Shown: positions 18,782 to 28,888, numbered from the stretch's first letter. The stretch: 64,000 bases of DNA from Erwinia sp. 198 (GCF_003937915.1 NZ_RHUM01000002.1:62001-126000), one strand, 5' to 3'. Made by a program: numbers and translations. The notes: generated by a model not told the origin, from the letters alone.

Positions 18782-21295
18782 TTATCGGCTAAGCAGGATA
18801 ACCGGCATCCGCCGATCCCCTCCCGCCAGGCTAAAGCTTGTCTCCAGCGCAGATTCTGCGCCACTGATCAGATTGATATAGCGTCGGCCAGCCAGCGCCG
18901 CCGGCAGGGTGATTTCCGCCGGCGCCCAGTGCGCCTCCTGCAAGCGGTTAAACGCAAGGCGAGGCAGGATCACAATCAGCGCCGCCTCGTCGTTGGCGCG
19001 ACCAAAAGCCAGCACGTTCTCCGCCTGCTGACCCGTGGCGTTCAGCGGCAGATAGTCGCCTTTACGAAACAAATCCGGCAGCTGCTGACGCAGAGGCAGC
19101 ACTTTAGCAATCAGCTGCTGCTTCAGGCGACCGTCCAGCCAGTGCGCTTCGTTAGCGGGATCGGCCTGCTCAACATGTTTTAACAGCTGCTCCAGCGCGG
19201 CGAAATCCGGTTCGCGACGGTTGTCGGGATCGACCAGGCTCAGATCCAGCGTTTCGCTGCCCTGATAAATATCCGGCACGCCCGGCGCGGTCAGCTTGAT
19301 GGCCGTCTGGGTCAGGCTGTTGACAAGGCCTGCGTGGATAAAAGGCTGAAGTGACGCGGTGAAGTCCTGCAAAAAAGCCTGATTATCGGGCGACAGCAGA
19401 TGGCGCACGTAGTCGAGCACGGCGTTTTCGTAGGTTTCATTGCTGTCGGCCCAGTCGGTGCGCAGTTTCGCCTCACGCAGCGCTTTTTCTACAAAGCCGG
19501 TAAAGCGTTCCTCCAGCGCCTTAAGGCCTGCGGCATCATCAGGTGCCAGATCGGTGGGCCATGCGCCCGCCAGCGACTGGTACAGCATCCATTCTACGGC
19601 GGGTTTCGGCGCCGGGCCGTCCTTAAGCTGCACCACCTGAGACTGGTTGCTCTGCCGCCAGCGAGAGACGCACTCCGCCCAGCGCTCCGGCGCTTCGCTC
19701 AGCGTATAGAGGCGCGCCCGGGCATCCTCGCCACGCTTGGTATCGTGGGTCGAGGTGCCGGAAAGGGCGTCTGGCTGACGGGCCAGCCGCTCCCGCATCT
19801 CCTGATGGAAACGTTCCGGCGAAAAATCGTCCGGCATCGGCTCTGCACCGACCTCGTTCAGCGCCAGCGCCATATGCAGGCGGAAAAACAGCGTGTCCTC
19901 GACCGATTTTGCCATCAGCGGCCCGGTCAGCTGCTGGAAGCGGGTGCGGAAGCTGGCAGCGTCGTCAAGGGCGGCAGCGGAAACTTCACCCGCCATAATC
20001 CGCGTTAAAAAGCCCAGCGCCTCCGGATCCGGCGCCTTAGCGCCCTGGCGCACCTCGTCCGCTACTTTCAGCAGCAGGTCGGCATCTTCAGGCGGCAGCC
20101 CCTCCGATGTGCCGTAAGTGCGGTAAACAGGGAAGGCGACCAGCAACTCCCGCAGCGCCGTCAACAGCGCTTTCTCTTCCAGCGGCTCGTTATCGGCGGC
20201 GGCGATAGTGGTGGCAAGCTGCAAAAGCCTGGTCGCTTCACCGGCGAAGTTGCGGGTCGCCATCAGCATTTTGGCCGCACGCAGCTCCGCCTGCACGTCA
20301 ACCGGCTTGCCCAGCAGCGTTTCATAGGCCTGCCGCAGCTGGCGAATTTGTTTGCCGTCCACCAGCGCTTCGGACAGGGAAGCAATAAATTCGTACCCTG
20401 TGGTGCCGGAGATGGGCCAGTCGGCGGGCAGATGCTCGCCCTTGGCCAGGATCTTTTCTACCGTGATATAGCATTCCGGCCCGGCTTCCTGACGCAGCCG
20501 CTCCAGATAGCTTTTGGGATCGGCCAGCCCGTCAACGTGATCAACGCGCAGGCCCTGAACTGCGCCGCTGCGCACCAGTTCAAGGATCAGCTGGTGCGCG
20601 TCGTCGAATACGGCTTTGTCTTCCACCCGCACGCCGGCCAGCCCCGTGATTTCAAAAAATCGGCGGAAGGAGAGGTCGCGCGGCGCGTCCCGCCAGGACA
20701 TCAGCCTGTAGGGCTGGCTGTCGTGCAGCGCGGCAATATCGGCATTGTCGGTGAGTTGCAGCACCGCCTCGGCCCGATCCTGCCAGCTTGAAGGCGTCAG
20801 CGGATAGAAATGCTCGTAGTAAGCCAGCGCCGGTTGCCCGGTTTGCGGATCGGATTTCACCGCGATAGCGCCGTTTTCAAGCTCGACATCAAAATCGTCG
20901 CCCAGGAAAGGCAGCGTCAGACGGCGTGACCAGTCAATATCAAAATGGCGGGCGTAGCGGCTGTTTTCGCCGTGCTCCACCACGTCGCGCCACCAGGCGT
21001 TTTCCAGCGATGACGCCATATGGTTCGGCACGATATCGATGATCAGCTCCAGGCCAGCCTGTTGCAGGGTTTTCACCAGACGGTCGAAGCCCTCACGGCC
21101 GCCAATCGCCGGATCGATTTCATTGGCGTTGATAACGTCATAACCGTGAGTAGAGCCGGAAAGCGCGGTAAAAATGGGTGATGCATAGAGATGACTGATG
21201 CCCAGCTGTTTCAGGTAAGGCACAAGCGCGGCGGCCCGATCGAAAGTCATGCCGCTGCGGAACTGGATACGGTAGGTCGAGGCTGGAATAGTCAC
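18782..21295 (-). CDS. treY: Maltooligosyltrehalose synthase
   Basis: 837 residues of the GH13 TreY type. Visible family motifs: PASTYRIQFRSGMTFDRAAA opening, IVPNHMA, catalytic aspartate in GLRVDHVDGLADP, acid/base glutamate in CYITVEKILAKGE, and the third carboxylate in TSTHDTKRGEDAR. The enzyme turns the reducing-end alpha-1,4 bond of maltooligosaccharides into an alpha-1,1 bond, preparing trehalose release. Its start overlaps the end of treZ by 4 bases, so the pair is translationally coupled. The usual third partner treX is not in the window upstream of treZ. Confidence 0.95.
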   Translation of the reverse strand: MTIPASTYRIQFRSGMTFDRAAALVPYLKQLGISHLYASPIFTALSGSTHGYDVINANEIDPAIGGREGFDRLVKTLQQAGLELIIDIVPNHMASSLENAWWRDVVEHGENSRYARHFDIDWSRRLTLPFLGDDFDVELENGAIAVKSDPQTGQPALAYYEHFYPLTPSSWQDRAEAVLQLTDNADIAALHDSQPYRLMSWRDAPRDLSFRRFFEITGLAGVRVEDKAVFDDAHQLILELVRSGAVQGLRVDHVDGLADPKSYLERLRQEAGPECYITVEKILAKGEHLPADWPISGTTGYEFIASLSEALVDGKQIRQLRQAYETLLGKPVDVQAELRAAKMLMATRNFAGEATRLLQLATTIAAADNEPLEEKALLTALRELLVAFPVYRTYGTSEGLPPEDADLLLKVADEVRQGAKAPDPEALGFLTRIMAGEVSAAALDDAASFRTRFQQLTGPLMAKSVEDTLFFRLHMALALNEVGAEPMPDDFSPERFHQEMRERLARQPDALSGTSTHDTKRGEDARARLYTLSEAPERWAECVSRWRQSNQSQVVQLKDGPAPKPAVEWMLYQSLAGAWPTDLAPDDAAGLKALEERFTGFVEKALREAKLRTDWADSNETYENAVLDYVRHLLSPDNQAFLQDFTASLQPFIHAGLVNSLTQTAIKLTAPGVPDIYQGSETLDLSLVDPDNRREPDFAALEQLLKHVEQADPANEAHWLDGRLKQQLIAKVLPLRQQLPDLFRKGDYLPLNATGQQAENVLAFGRANDEAALIVILPRLAFNRLQEAHWAPAEITLPAALAGRRYINLISGAESALETSFSLAGGDRRMPVILLSR

Positions 21296-23076
21296 GCGGT
21301 TTCTCCCGGAGCAAGGCGAACAAGGATGGCGTGCCGGGGCAGTTCGGTGATGGCCTGCGGCCAGCTAAAAATCGTCTCGCCCGGCATGTCCGGCACGGGC
21401 TGGGTTTTCTCGCCGATATTCAGCGCGATCGACAGCGTGCCCTGAGGGAATGTCCAGCTGACGGCGACGAAACCGGCGGCGGTTTGCAGTACTTTGCCGC
21501 TGTTGCCGCCCGCAGTGGCGAGCAGCGGCACAATATAGCGCTGCCGCACGGCCAGCAGCTCTTTGGTTAACGCCAGCCACGCCTGTCCCTGCGGGCTTTG
21601 CGTCTTTTGCCAGTCCAGCTTAGAAGCGTCAAACGTGCTTTTGGCATTAGGATCGGGCACGCTTTCGTCTTCATGTCCGGCATGGCCCTGGAATTCACGC
21701 GCGCGTCCTTCGCGCACCGCTTTAGCCAGATCGCCGTGGAAATCGGTAAAGAACAGGAAAGGCCGGGTTTCGCCGTACTCTTCGCCCATAAACAGCAGGG
21801 GAATATGCGGCGAGCAGAGCAGCGTGGCCAGCAGCACCCTGGTGCGATCGACGCCCGCCAGCTGGATCAGCCTGTCGCCCTGGGCGCGGTTGCCCGTCTG
21901 GTCGTGGTTCTGAATAAAATCGACAAATGCGGTCGGCGGCTGACCTGAACTTTTCACGCCGCGTTTTTCACCCGACTGCGCCGAGACTTCGCCCTGATAA
22001 GCAAAGCCTTCCGTCAGGATACGCGCAATAAGCTTTTCCGGCTCGTTGGCGAAGTCGCGATAGTAAGCGTGGGTTTCGCCGGTGGCGAAGACGTGAATGG
22101 CGTTATGAAAATCATCGTTCCACTCGCCGGTAAACAGCGGCACGCTGCCGTCCTCTTCACGCGGGTGCAGGAAAATGACGTTGCGGCTGTCCTCGGTGGT
22201 GAGGTGAACCGGCCGGTCGGTGATTTCTGCACGAATACGTTCGGCGATAGCGATCAGCGCATGTTTTTCCGAGGTGTCTTCAATCTGATCGATGGCGTCA
22301 AAACGCAGCCCGTCCAGATTGTACTCCTGTAGCCAGTACAGCGGCGCTTCCACCATATAGTCGCGAGCCGCCGCGACGTCATAAGCGATTCCGGCTCCCC
22401 AGGGAGTCATGCGCTCTTTATGAAAGAAGTCAGGCGCCAGCAGCGGCAGGTAGTTGCCTTCCGGGCCAAAATGGTTCAGGACGATATCAAGCACCACCGA
22501 CAGGCCATGACCGTGCGCGGCGTCGATAAAGGCTTTGAAATCGTCCGGCGTGCCGTAAGCGGAGTGCGGCGCGTAAAGCAGCACGCCGTCGTAGCCCCAG
22601 CCGCGATTGCCGCCAAACTGCGAAACGGGCAGCACTTCCAGCATGGTGATACCCAGCTCCGCCAGGTGAGGCAGTTTCTCTATGGCGGCCCGAAAGGTGC
22701 CTTCCGGGGTAAAGGTGCCGATATGCATTTCGTACACCACCGTTTCAATCCACGGACGACCGCGCCATTCATGCTGCCAGCTATAGCTGGCGGGATCGAT
22801 AACCACAGAGGGGCCGTTAACGTCCGCCTTTTGCGCACGCGATGCCGGATCCGGCACCACCATGCCGTCGGCAAGCACAAAGTTGTATTCCGCGCCGGGC
22901 GCTACCTCGCTAACCTCCGCCTCAAACCAGCCGTCGCCGCTGGCGGACATGGCCATATCTTTTCCGGCCAGCCTGAGCGTGACGCTTTTTTGCCCGGTAG
23001 CCCAAAGGCGAAAACGAATCTTACCGTCGGCCACATACTCGGCCCCCCAGCTCTTACTAAATGTTCCGGATCCCAT
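21292..23076 (-). CDS. treZ: Maltooligosyltrehalose trehalohydrolase
   Basis: 594 residues. An N-terminal beta domain (FRLWATGQKSVTLRL) is followed by the GH13 barrel: VYEMHIGTFTPEGTF, YDGVLLYAPHSAYG, nucleophile aspartate in GLRFDAIDQI, acid in LTTEDSRN and transition-state aspartate in FIQNHDQTGNRAQG. It releases trehalose from maltooligosyltrehalose made by TreY. First gene of the treZ-treY pair, started by ATG 23076. Trehalose made from maltodextrin or glycogen would serve as osmoprotectant. Full length for the family. Confidence 0.95.
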   Translation of the reverse strand: MGSGTFSKSWGAEYVADGKIRFRLWATGQKSVTLRLAGKDMAMSASGDGWFEAEVSEVAPGAEYNFVLADGMVVPDPASRAQKADVNGPSVVIDPASYSWQHEWRGRPWIETVVYEMHIGTFTPEGTFRAAIEKLPHLAELGITMLEVLPVSQFGGNRGWGYDGVLLYAPHSAYGTPDDFKAFIDAAHGHGLSVVLDIVLNHFGPEGNYLPLLAPDFFHKERMTPWGAGIAYDVAAARDYMVEAPLYWLQEYNLDGLRFDAIDQIEDTSEKHALIAIAERIRAEITDRPVHLTTEDSRNVIFLHPREEDGSVPLFTGEWNDDFHNAIHVFATGETHAYYRDFANEPEKLIARILTEGFAYQGEVSAQSGEKRGVKSSGQPPTAFVDFIQNHDQTGNRAQGDRLIQLAGVDRTRVLLATLLCSPHIPLLFMGEEYGETRPFLFFTDFHGDLAKAVREGRAREFQGHAGHEDESVPDPNAKSTFDASKLDWQKTQSPQGQAWLALTKELLAVRQRYIVPLLATAGGNSGKVLQTAAGFVAVSWTFPQGTLSIALNIGEKTQPVPDMPGETIFSWPQAITELPRHAILVRLAPGETA

Positions 23077-23219
23077 TCAATAGCCTCTTTAAGCACAGCG
23101 GTGAGCGATAGACGACATCGCAAGGAGTGCGATGTAAGCTTTGAAGAAATCATAGACTATTGCGTAGAAAGTGAAGGGTATGCGGCAGGGCGCAAAAAGC
23201 AGGATGAGGTTGGGTTTTA

Positions 23220-23240
23220 CCGGGCCTGGCGACGGCCCGG
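23220..23240. terminator. GC-rich hairpin downstream of the Rpn gene
   Basis: A 7-base-pair stem (CCGGGCC / GGCCCGG) with a 7-base loop lies 30 bases after the Rpn stop. There is no real U-run on either side, so it could be a weak terminator or a REP-like palindrome. Confidence 0.4.
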
Positions 23241-23269
23241 ACGTGCTTATTACAGGCCTGGTGGAAAAA

Positions 23270-24220
23270 TCACGGGTAAAGCTGCGCCAGTTCAACCTTG
23301 CTCAGCCCGGTTAGCGTTGCCACGGCCTGAAGGTCAAATCCCTGCCGCAGCATCGCCCGGGCGATATTGCGCGCCTCCGCTTTTCGACCGAGCCGCATTC
23401 CTTTACGCATTCCTTTTTCGACGCCCATTTTCATCCCTTCCTGAACGCCTGTTTGCTTGAGCTGCTGTGCGATAGTCATCAGTTTCTCCTCGTGTTGCGG
23501 CACGCGCTGTGCCAGCTGCTGTACAAATACCTTTGCGTCTGAAGCTTCACCTGCAAGCAATAAATAGTTTACCAGTGAAATCAAATGCTGTTCTGTGAGA
23601 TCTCCCGCTAAAATAAACGCGGTCAGCCTGTCCAACAGGTCCGTCATATCGCGCTGGTGAATATGCTTTTGTACCAGCGTCAGCGCCGCCATCTTCCGGT
23701 GATGCACAATCTCGTCATCGGGGATCGCCGTGACGTCGACAAGGGGGAAATGGGTGCCATAGATCCTGCCCGCCATATCGGGATCGGTAAATCCATGAAG
23801 CCAGTGGGTCGAAAAAGGATAGGGCGACCGTTTGCCGTTATAAAACAGCACCGGGATCACCAGCGGCAGCTTAGTGTGACCGGCGTCCAGATGGCGCTGC
23901 ATCACGGCAACCACGTAGCGCAGCAGCCGGAAGGCCATATGACGATCGGGCGTCGACTGGTGTTCAATCAGCACATAAATATAGCCGTCGCCGCCGGCGG
24001 TTTTCAGGCTATAAAGCACATCGCTGAAGCAGGCGCGCAGGCTCTCTTCAACAAAGCTGCCGGACGCCAGCCGCAGAGTCGAAAAATCGCAGGCGGCCCG
24101 CACCGACTCGGACAGATGCTGCGCCATAAAATCTTTCGCGACAGCGGGATCGGTCAGAAATTGCTTAAAAACCGCATCGTGCGGCGTGCGGGTGATTTTT
24201 TTCCTTTTTCTGGCGGGCAT
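23270..24220 (-). CDS. Rpn/YhgA-like recombination-promoting nuclease
   Basis: 316 residues from ATG 24220, selected because GGAGG lies in front of it; the frame extends to 24259. HDAVFKQFL opens a PD-(D/E)XK-like nuclease fold with the active-site stretch FSDVLYSLKT followed by YVLIEHQST, standard for the Rpn (transposase_31) family. The C-terminal third has short repeats rich in G, K and R (GMKMGVEKGMRKGMRLGRKA), also typical. E. coli RpnA-E are divalent-metal-dependent DNases that promote RecA-independent recombination. It stands alone between treZ and the DeoR regulator. Whether this copy is active is unknown, but no residue is obviously missing. Confidence 0.88.
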   Translation of the reverse strand: MPARKRKKITRTPHDAVFKQFLTDPAVAKDFMAQHLSESVRAACDFSTLRLASGSFVEESLRACFSDVLYSLKTAGGDGYIYVLIEHQSTPDRHMAFRLLRYVVAVMQRHLDAGHTKLPLVIPVLFYNGKRSPYPFSTHWLHGFTDPDMAGRIYGTHFPLVDVTAIPDDEIVHHRKMAALTLVQKHIHQRDMTDLLDRLTAFILAGDLTEQHLISLVNYLLLAGEASDAKVFVQQLAQRVPQHEEKLMTIAQQLKQTGVQEGMKMGVEKGMRKGMRLGRKAEARNIARAMLRQGFDLQAVATLTGLSKVELAQLYP

Positions 24221-24295
24221 ACCAGCCTCCACTGCTGTCCGGCTTTCCTTTGGCCGCACTATAGCGCACCAGCCGCCGACTGACCGCCACGCAGG

Positions 24296-25057
24296 TTAAT
24301 CCGCGAGAGCCAGCTTCCAGTTTCCTTCGCCCAGCGCTTCGCGCGCCTGAGCACTCAGGCGGCTATCGGTGACGATGGTGTCGAAGATCTCCAGCGGCAG
24401 CGCCATAAACGTGGCGATTTTATTGTATTTGGAGCTGTCGCTGAGCAGTACGCGCTTGCTGCTGACGTCGCACACCGCCTGCTTTACCGTGACCTTGTCC
24501 TCGTCCGGGGTAAAGAGGCCTCGCGGCCCCCAGCAGGATGCAGAGATAAAAGCGATATCAATAGCGAGATGGCGCAGGCTGCGCGCCGCGCTTTCCCCGA
24601 CGCAGGAACGATTTTCGCGGCATACCGTGCCGCCGGTGTGGATCAGCCGACAGCGGCTTTTCTCCATCAGCAAGGCCGCCACCATAAAGTCGTTGGTCAC
24701 CACCAGCAGGTCGTCGCGATCCAGCAGCTCGCCAGCCAGCGCCAGCGTGGTGGTGCCCGCATCGATATAGATACAGCTGTTGCGGGGAATATGCTGCGCG
24801 GCGCGGCGGCCAATCGCATTTTTCTCCGCATTATAGAGCGAGGTTTTGGTCTGGTGCGACGGTTCCGCCGCCAGCCGTTCCGCCGAACGCACGCCGCCGG
24901 ATACCGCCAGCAGCGCTCCTTGCTCCTCCAGCTTCTGCACGTCACGTCGAATGGTCATATGCGATACGCCCAGCCGCTCGGTCAGTTCCGAAAAGCTCAC
25001 CACGCCGCGTTCGGCCACCATCGCCAGGATCTGCTGATGTCGTTCAACCGGGATCAC
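24296..25057 (-). CDS. ygbI: DeoR family regulator of the tetronate operon
   Basis: 253 residues, GTG start at 25057 with AGGAG 6 bases before it. An N-terminal helix-turn-helix (FSELTERLGVSHMTIRRDV) precedes a sugar-phosphate-sensing DeoR C-domain (IYIDAGTTTLALA, CWGPRGLFT). It is divergent from ltnD with 255 bases between, the same arrangement as E. coli ygbI-ygbJ. It very likely represses the ltnD-otnK-otnC-otnI-permease operon until a phosphorylated tetronate intermediate appears; the effector is inferred. Confidence 0.88.
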   Translation of the reverse strand: MIPVERHQQILAMVAERGVVSFSELTERLGVSHMTIRRDVQKLEEQGALLAVSGGVRSAERLAAEPSHQTKTSLYNAEKNAIGRRAAQHIPRNSCIYIDAGTTTLALAGELLDRDDLLVVTNDFMVAALLMEKSRCRLIHTGGTVCRENRSCVGESAARSLRHLAIDIAFISASCWGPRGLFTPDEDKVTVKQAVCDVSSKRVLLSDSSKYNKIATFMALPLEIFDTIVTDSRLSAQAREALGEGNWKLALAD

Positions 25058-25312
25058 GTCTGCTCCTGTGAAATTATCAATTTTTCACATTGTAATGGAA
25101 AGGGATGGCCGCGCGAATAGAAAATTTGCCGGTTCTGCGGTGTGGTTCCGCCTTTTCGCCTCAAGATTCAGTGCTGACAGCGCTTGTGAAGAAATGTTCT
25201 TTTTTGTTCGCCACCTTCAATTTGTGATGCGCGGCACATTTATTCATCCGATAAGCTGGCACGATTAACAACATTGAACAAATAATCACTTAATTTAACA
25301 ACGGAGGCCACG

Positions 25313-26218
25313 GTGCCAATTCAAAACGTTTGCGTAATCGGTTTAGGGTCGATGGGGATGGGTACAGCTACCTCCTGCATTCGTGCGGGGCTGAACACCT
25401 GGGGCGTTGATCTTAACCCAGCGGCGCTGGAAACGCTGCGCCAGGCGGGCGCTCGCGATGCGCAAAGCACCGCCGACGGGTTTGTCGACCAGCTGGAGGC
25501 CGTGCTGCTGCTGGTGGTCAATGCTAAACAGGTTAACGCTATTTTATTCGGCGATAGCGGGCTGGCTGCCAGGCTGAAGCCGGGCACGGTGGTAATGGTG
25601 TCGTCCACTATCTCTTCGCAGGATGCGCAGCAGATTGAACAGCGGCTGGCGCAGCATCAGCTGCTGATGCTGGACGCGCCCGTTTCCGGCGGCGCGGCCA
25701 AAGCGGCTGTCGGAGAGATGACGGTGATGGCCTCCGGCAGCGATGCCGCCTTTGAGCGCTTGCAGCCCGTGCTGGAGGCGGTGGCGGCAAAAGTCTACCG
25801 CGTCGGCGGCGAAATCGGCCTGGGATCCACCGTAAAAATCATTCACCAGCTGCTGGCTGGCGTGCATATTGCGGCGGGCGCGGAAGCGATGGCGATGGCC
25901 GCCCGCGCCGGTATCCCGCTTGATACCATGTATGAGGTCGTCACTAACGCGGCGGGCAACTCATGGATGTTCGAAAACCGGATGCGCCACGTGGTCGACG
26001 GCGACTACAGTCCGAAATCTGCGGTCGATATCTTTGTAAAAGATCTCAACCTGGTGGCCGAGACGGCGAAAGCGCTGCATTTTCCGCTGCCGCTGGCCTC
26101 TACCGCGCTGAACATGTTTACCGAAGCCAGCAACGCCGGCTATGGCCGTGAGGACGACAGCGCGGTGATCAAGATTTTCAGCGGCATCACGCTGCCTCAG
26201 GGCAAGGAGCAGGCATGA
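25313..26218 (+). CDS. ltnD: L-threonate dehydrogenase
   Basis: 301 residues, GTG start at 25313 with GGAGG in front. NAD-binding VIGLGSMGMGTATSCIRAGL and the LDAPVSGGAAKAAVGEMTVM substrate motif place it in the 3-hydroxyisobutyrate dehydrogenase family; GSTVKIIHQLLAG contains the catalytic lysine. The E. coli and Ralstonia counterparts oxidise L-threonate to 2-oxo-tetronate. As first gene of a five-gene operon with OtnI, OtnK and OtnC, the assignment is strong. Its end overlaps otnK by 4 bases. Confidence 0.92.
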   Translation: MPIQNVCVIGLGSMGMGTATSCIRAGLNTWGVDLNPAALETLRQAGARDAQSTADGFVDQLEAVLLLVVNAKQVNAILFGDSGLAARLKPGTVVMVSSTISSQDAQQIEQRLAQHQLLMLDAPVSGGAAKAAVGEMTVMASGSDAAFERLQPVLEAVAAKVYRVGGEIGLGSTVKIIHQLLAGVHIAAGAEAMAMAARAGIPLDTMYEVVTNAAGNSWMFENRMRHVVDGDYSPKSAVDIFVKDLNLVAETAKALHFPLPLASTALNMFTEASNAGYGREDDSAVIKIFSGITLPQGKEQA

Positions 26219-27480
26219 TGCGTCTGGGAGTGATTGCCGACGACTTTACCGGCGCGACCGATATCGCCAGCTTTCTGACGCAGAACGGCCTGGCCACCAT
26301 CCAGTTTAACGGCGTGCCTGAACGGCAGGAAAGTCTTGCCGCGCAGGCGATCGTTATCAGCCTTAAGTCGCGTTCCTGCCCGGTTGAGCAGGCGGTTGAG
26401 CAGTCGCTGACCGCGCTGCGCTGGCTGCGGGAGCAGGGCTGCGATCGTTTCTATTTTAAATATTGTTCGACCTTCGACAGTACCGAAAAAGGCAATATTG
26501 GCCCGGTCACCGACGCGCTGATGTATGAGCTTGGCGAAACGCAGACGGCAATCTGTCCGGCGCTGCCGGTGAACGGCCGTACCGTCTATCAGGGCCATCT
26601 GTTTGTGGGCGAGCAGCTGCTGTCGGAGTCGGGGATGCGTCATCATCCGGTCACGCCGATGACGGACAGCAATCTGCTGCGCCTGATGGCGCGCCAGGCT
26701 AAGGGCAAAGCGGGCCTGATTGCCGCCGCTACGCTGGATCGCGGTGCCGAGGCAGTGCGCGAAAAATTAAGCGAGCTGAAGGCCGCCGGCGTGACTTACG
26801 TAGTGCTGGATGCACTCAGCGAACAGCATTTACTGACGCAGGGCGAGGCGCTGCGCGAGATGCGTCTGGTCACCGGCGGCTCCGGCCTGGCTATCGGGCT
26901 GGCGCGCCAGTGGGCCACGACGCAAAACCATCATGATGAGGCCGAAACGGCAGGGCGTCCACGCGGCGAGCGCGCGGTGGTGATTTCCGGATCCTGCTCG
27001 CAGATGACCAATCGTCAGGTCAACGCCTATCGCCAGCAGGCACCCGCGCGGGAAGTAGAGGTCAGCCGCTGTCTGGACAATGTAGACGACTATGCCCGCG
27101 AGCTTGCCGACTGGGTTGCCAGTCACAATGCCCGGCCGCTGGCGCCGATGCTTTATGCCACGGCGGATGCGCAACAGCTACAGCTTATTCAGCAGCAGTA
27201 CGGTGCACAGCGCAGCAGCGAGGCGATAGAAGCCCTGTTCGCCGCCGTCACCCGCAATCTGAAGGCGCTCGGCTGGCAGCGTTTTATCGTGGCAGGCGGC
27301 GAAACTTCCGGCGTGGTGGCGCAGAGCCTTGACGTGACCGCTTTTCATATCGGGCCGACCATTTCTCCCGGCGTGCCCTGGGTAAGGGATATTCATCAGC
27401 CGCTGTCGCTGGCGCTGAAGTCAGGCAATTTTGGCGACGAGCAGTTTTTCCGCCGCGCGCAAACGGAGTTTTCATTATGA
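26215..27480 (+). CDS. otnK: 3-oxo-tetronate kinase
   Basis: 421 residues, four-carbon acid sugar kinase (DUF1537) family. The N-terminal domain begins LGVIADDFTGATDIASFL, holding the conserved acidic substrate-binding DDFTGATD motif; the C-terminal nucleotide-binding part includes VVISGSCSQMT and FIVAGGETSGVV. It phosphorylates 3-oxo-tetronate at C4 with ATP. Overlaps ltnD upstream and otnC downstream by 4 bases each. Length is usual. Confidence 0.93.
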   Translation: MMRLGVIADDFTGATDIASFLTQNGLATIQFNGVPERQESLAAQAIVISLKSRSCPVEQAVEQSLTALRWLREQGCDRFYFKYCSTFDSTEKGNIGPVTDALMYELGETQTAICPALPVNGRTVYQGHLFVGEQLLSESGMRHHPVTPMTDSNLLRLMARQAKGKAGLIAAATLDRGAEAVREKLSELKAAGVTYVVLDALSEQHLLTQGEALREMRLVTGGSGLAIGLARQWATTQNHHDEAETAGRPRGERAVVISGSCSQMTNRQVNAYRQQAPAREVEVSRCLDNVDDYARELADWVASHNARPLAPMLYATADAQQLQLIQQQYGAQRSSEAIEALFAAVTRNLKALGWQRFIVAGGETSGVVAQSLDVTAFHIGPTISPGVPWVRDIHQPLSLALKSGNFGDEQFFRRAQTEFSL

Positions 27481-28103
27481 CTGAACATCAGGCCCGCCAG
27501 GAGATGGTGAAGCTGGGCGCCTCTTTTTTCCAGCGCGGCTACGCTACCGGCTCTGCCGGCAACCTTTCTGTACTGCTGGAGGACGGTAATCTGCTGGCGA
27601 CGCCGACCGGCTCCTGTCTGGGCGAGCTGGATGGTGAACGCCTGTCTAAAGTGACGCCGCAGGGCGAATGGATCGCCGGCGATAAGCCTTCCAAAGAGAT
27701 CGCTTTTCACCGGGCGCTTTATCTGAACGATCCCGGCTGCAAAGCGGTGGTGCACCTGCACAGCCACTATCTGACCGCGCTCTCCTGTCTGGAAGATCTG
27801 GATCGGCAGAACTGTATCCGCCCGTTTACGCCCTATGTGGTGATGCGCGTCGGCGATGTGCCGGTCGTGCCATATTACAGGCCGGGCGACACGCGGCTGG
27901 CAGACGATCTCGCCGCGCTGGCGGGGCGCTATCGCGGCTTTCTGCTGGCGAACCACGGCTCGGTAGTGGTAGGCAGCTCGCTGCGCGAGGCGGCGGATAA
28001 TACGGAAGAGCTGGAAGAGACGGCGCGCCTGATTTTCACGCTGGGCGACCGCGAGATCCGCTACCTCAGCGAAGCGGAAACTGACGAGTTAAGGAGCCGA
28101 TAA
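27477..28103 (+). CDS. otnC: 3-oxo-tetronate 4-phosphate decarboxylase
   Basis: 208 residues, class II aldolase/adducin fold. Zinc ligands are visible in [12 protein letters not shown] and in [11 protein letters not shown]; the SAGNLSVLL stretch binds phosphate. It decarboxylates 3-oxo-tetronate 4-phosphate to dihydroxyacetone phosphate, which enters glycolysis. Sits between the kinase and isomerase genes with 4- and 1-base overlaps. L-fuculose phosphate aldolase has the same fold, but context decides. Confidence 0.92.
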   Translation: MTEHQARQEMVKLGASFFQRGYATGSAGNLSVLLEDGNLLATPTGSCLGELDGERLSKVTPQGEWIAGDKPSKEIAFHRALYLNDPGCKAVVHLHSHYLTALSCLEDLDRQNCIRPFTPYVVMRVGDVPVVPYYRPGDTRLADDLAALAGRYRGFLLANHGSVVVGSSLREAADNTEELEETARLIFTLGDREIRYLSEAETDELRSR

Positions 28104-28888
28104 TGCCGAAGTTTGCAGCGAATATTTCCACCCAGTTTACCGAAGTGCCTTTCCTGGAGCGCTTTGCCGCGGCGGCCGACGCCGGTTTCGAGGCCGTGGA
28201 ATTTCTGTTTCCCTACGACTATCCGGCGCAGCAGCTGAAAGCGCGGCTGGATAAACATCACCTTAAGCTGGTGCTGTTTAACACCGCGCCGCGCGACGTG
28301 CAGGCAGGAGAATGGGGCGTAACGGCGATCCCGGGGCGCGAGGCCGATGCCCGCGCCGATATCGACAGCGCGCTGGACTACGCGCTTGCGCTGAACGTCT
28401 CGCAGGTGCATATCATGGCTGGCGTGGTGCAGGAAGGTATGGATCGCGCAGCCTGTGAGCAGACGTTTGTCAGCAATATTCACTATGCGGCCGACCGTTT
28501 TGCGCCACACGGCATCACCATCCTGCTGGAGGCGCTCGGCCCCAAAATCAAGCCCAACTATCTTTATGCCAGCCAGTACCAGACGCTGGCGATGATGGTG
28601 CGTATCGAGCGGCCAAACGTCTTTACCCAGCTCGATCTGTTTCACGCGCAGATGGTGGACGGCAACCTGAGCCATCTGATTCGGGAAAACGTTGGACGCT
28701 ATCGTCACGTGCAGATCGCCTCCGCACCGGATCGCCACGAGCCGGACGAGGGCGAAATCAACTACCCGTGGCTGTTTACCCTGCTGGACGAAGTGGGCTA
28801 CGACGGCTGGATAGGCTGCGAATATATTCCACGCAACGGCACGCTCGCCGGGCTTGGCTGGTTTGAACCCTGGGCGAAAAAACGCTAA
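28103..28888 (+). CDS. otnI: 2-oxo-tetronate isomerase
   Basis: 261 residues, hydroxypyruvate-isomerase-like TIM barrel. Motifs include [20 protein letters not shown] at the start, [20 protein letters not shown] and the metal-site glutamates in ILLEALGP and IGCEYIP. It interconverts 2-oxo- and 3-oxo-tetronate, linking the LtnD product to OtnK. The start codon overlaps the otnC stop. About 90 bases separate it from the permease gene. Confidence 0.93.
   Translation: MPKFAANISTQFTEVPFLERFAAAADAGFEAVEFLFPYDYPAQQLKARLDKHHLKLVLFNTAPRDVQAGEWGVTAIPGREADARADIDSALDYALALNVSQVHIMAGVVQEGMDRAACEQTFVSNIHYAADRFAPHGITILLEALGPKIKPNYLYASQYQTLAMMVRIERPNVFTQLDLFHAQMVDGNLSHLIRENVGRYRHVQIASAPDRHEPDEGEINYPWLFTLLDEVGYDGWIGCEYIPRNGTLAGLGWFEPWAKKR

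Noticed and set aside
19400-20008. 202-codon forward frame inside treY
   Set aside because: Antisense shadow of a full-length, motif-complete TreY.
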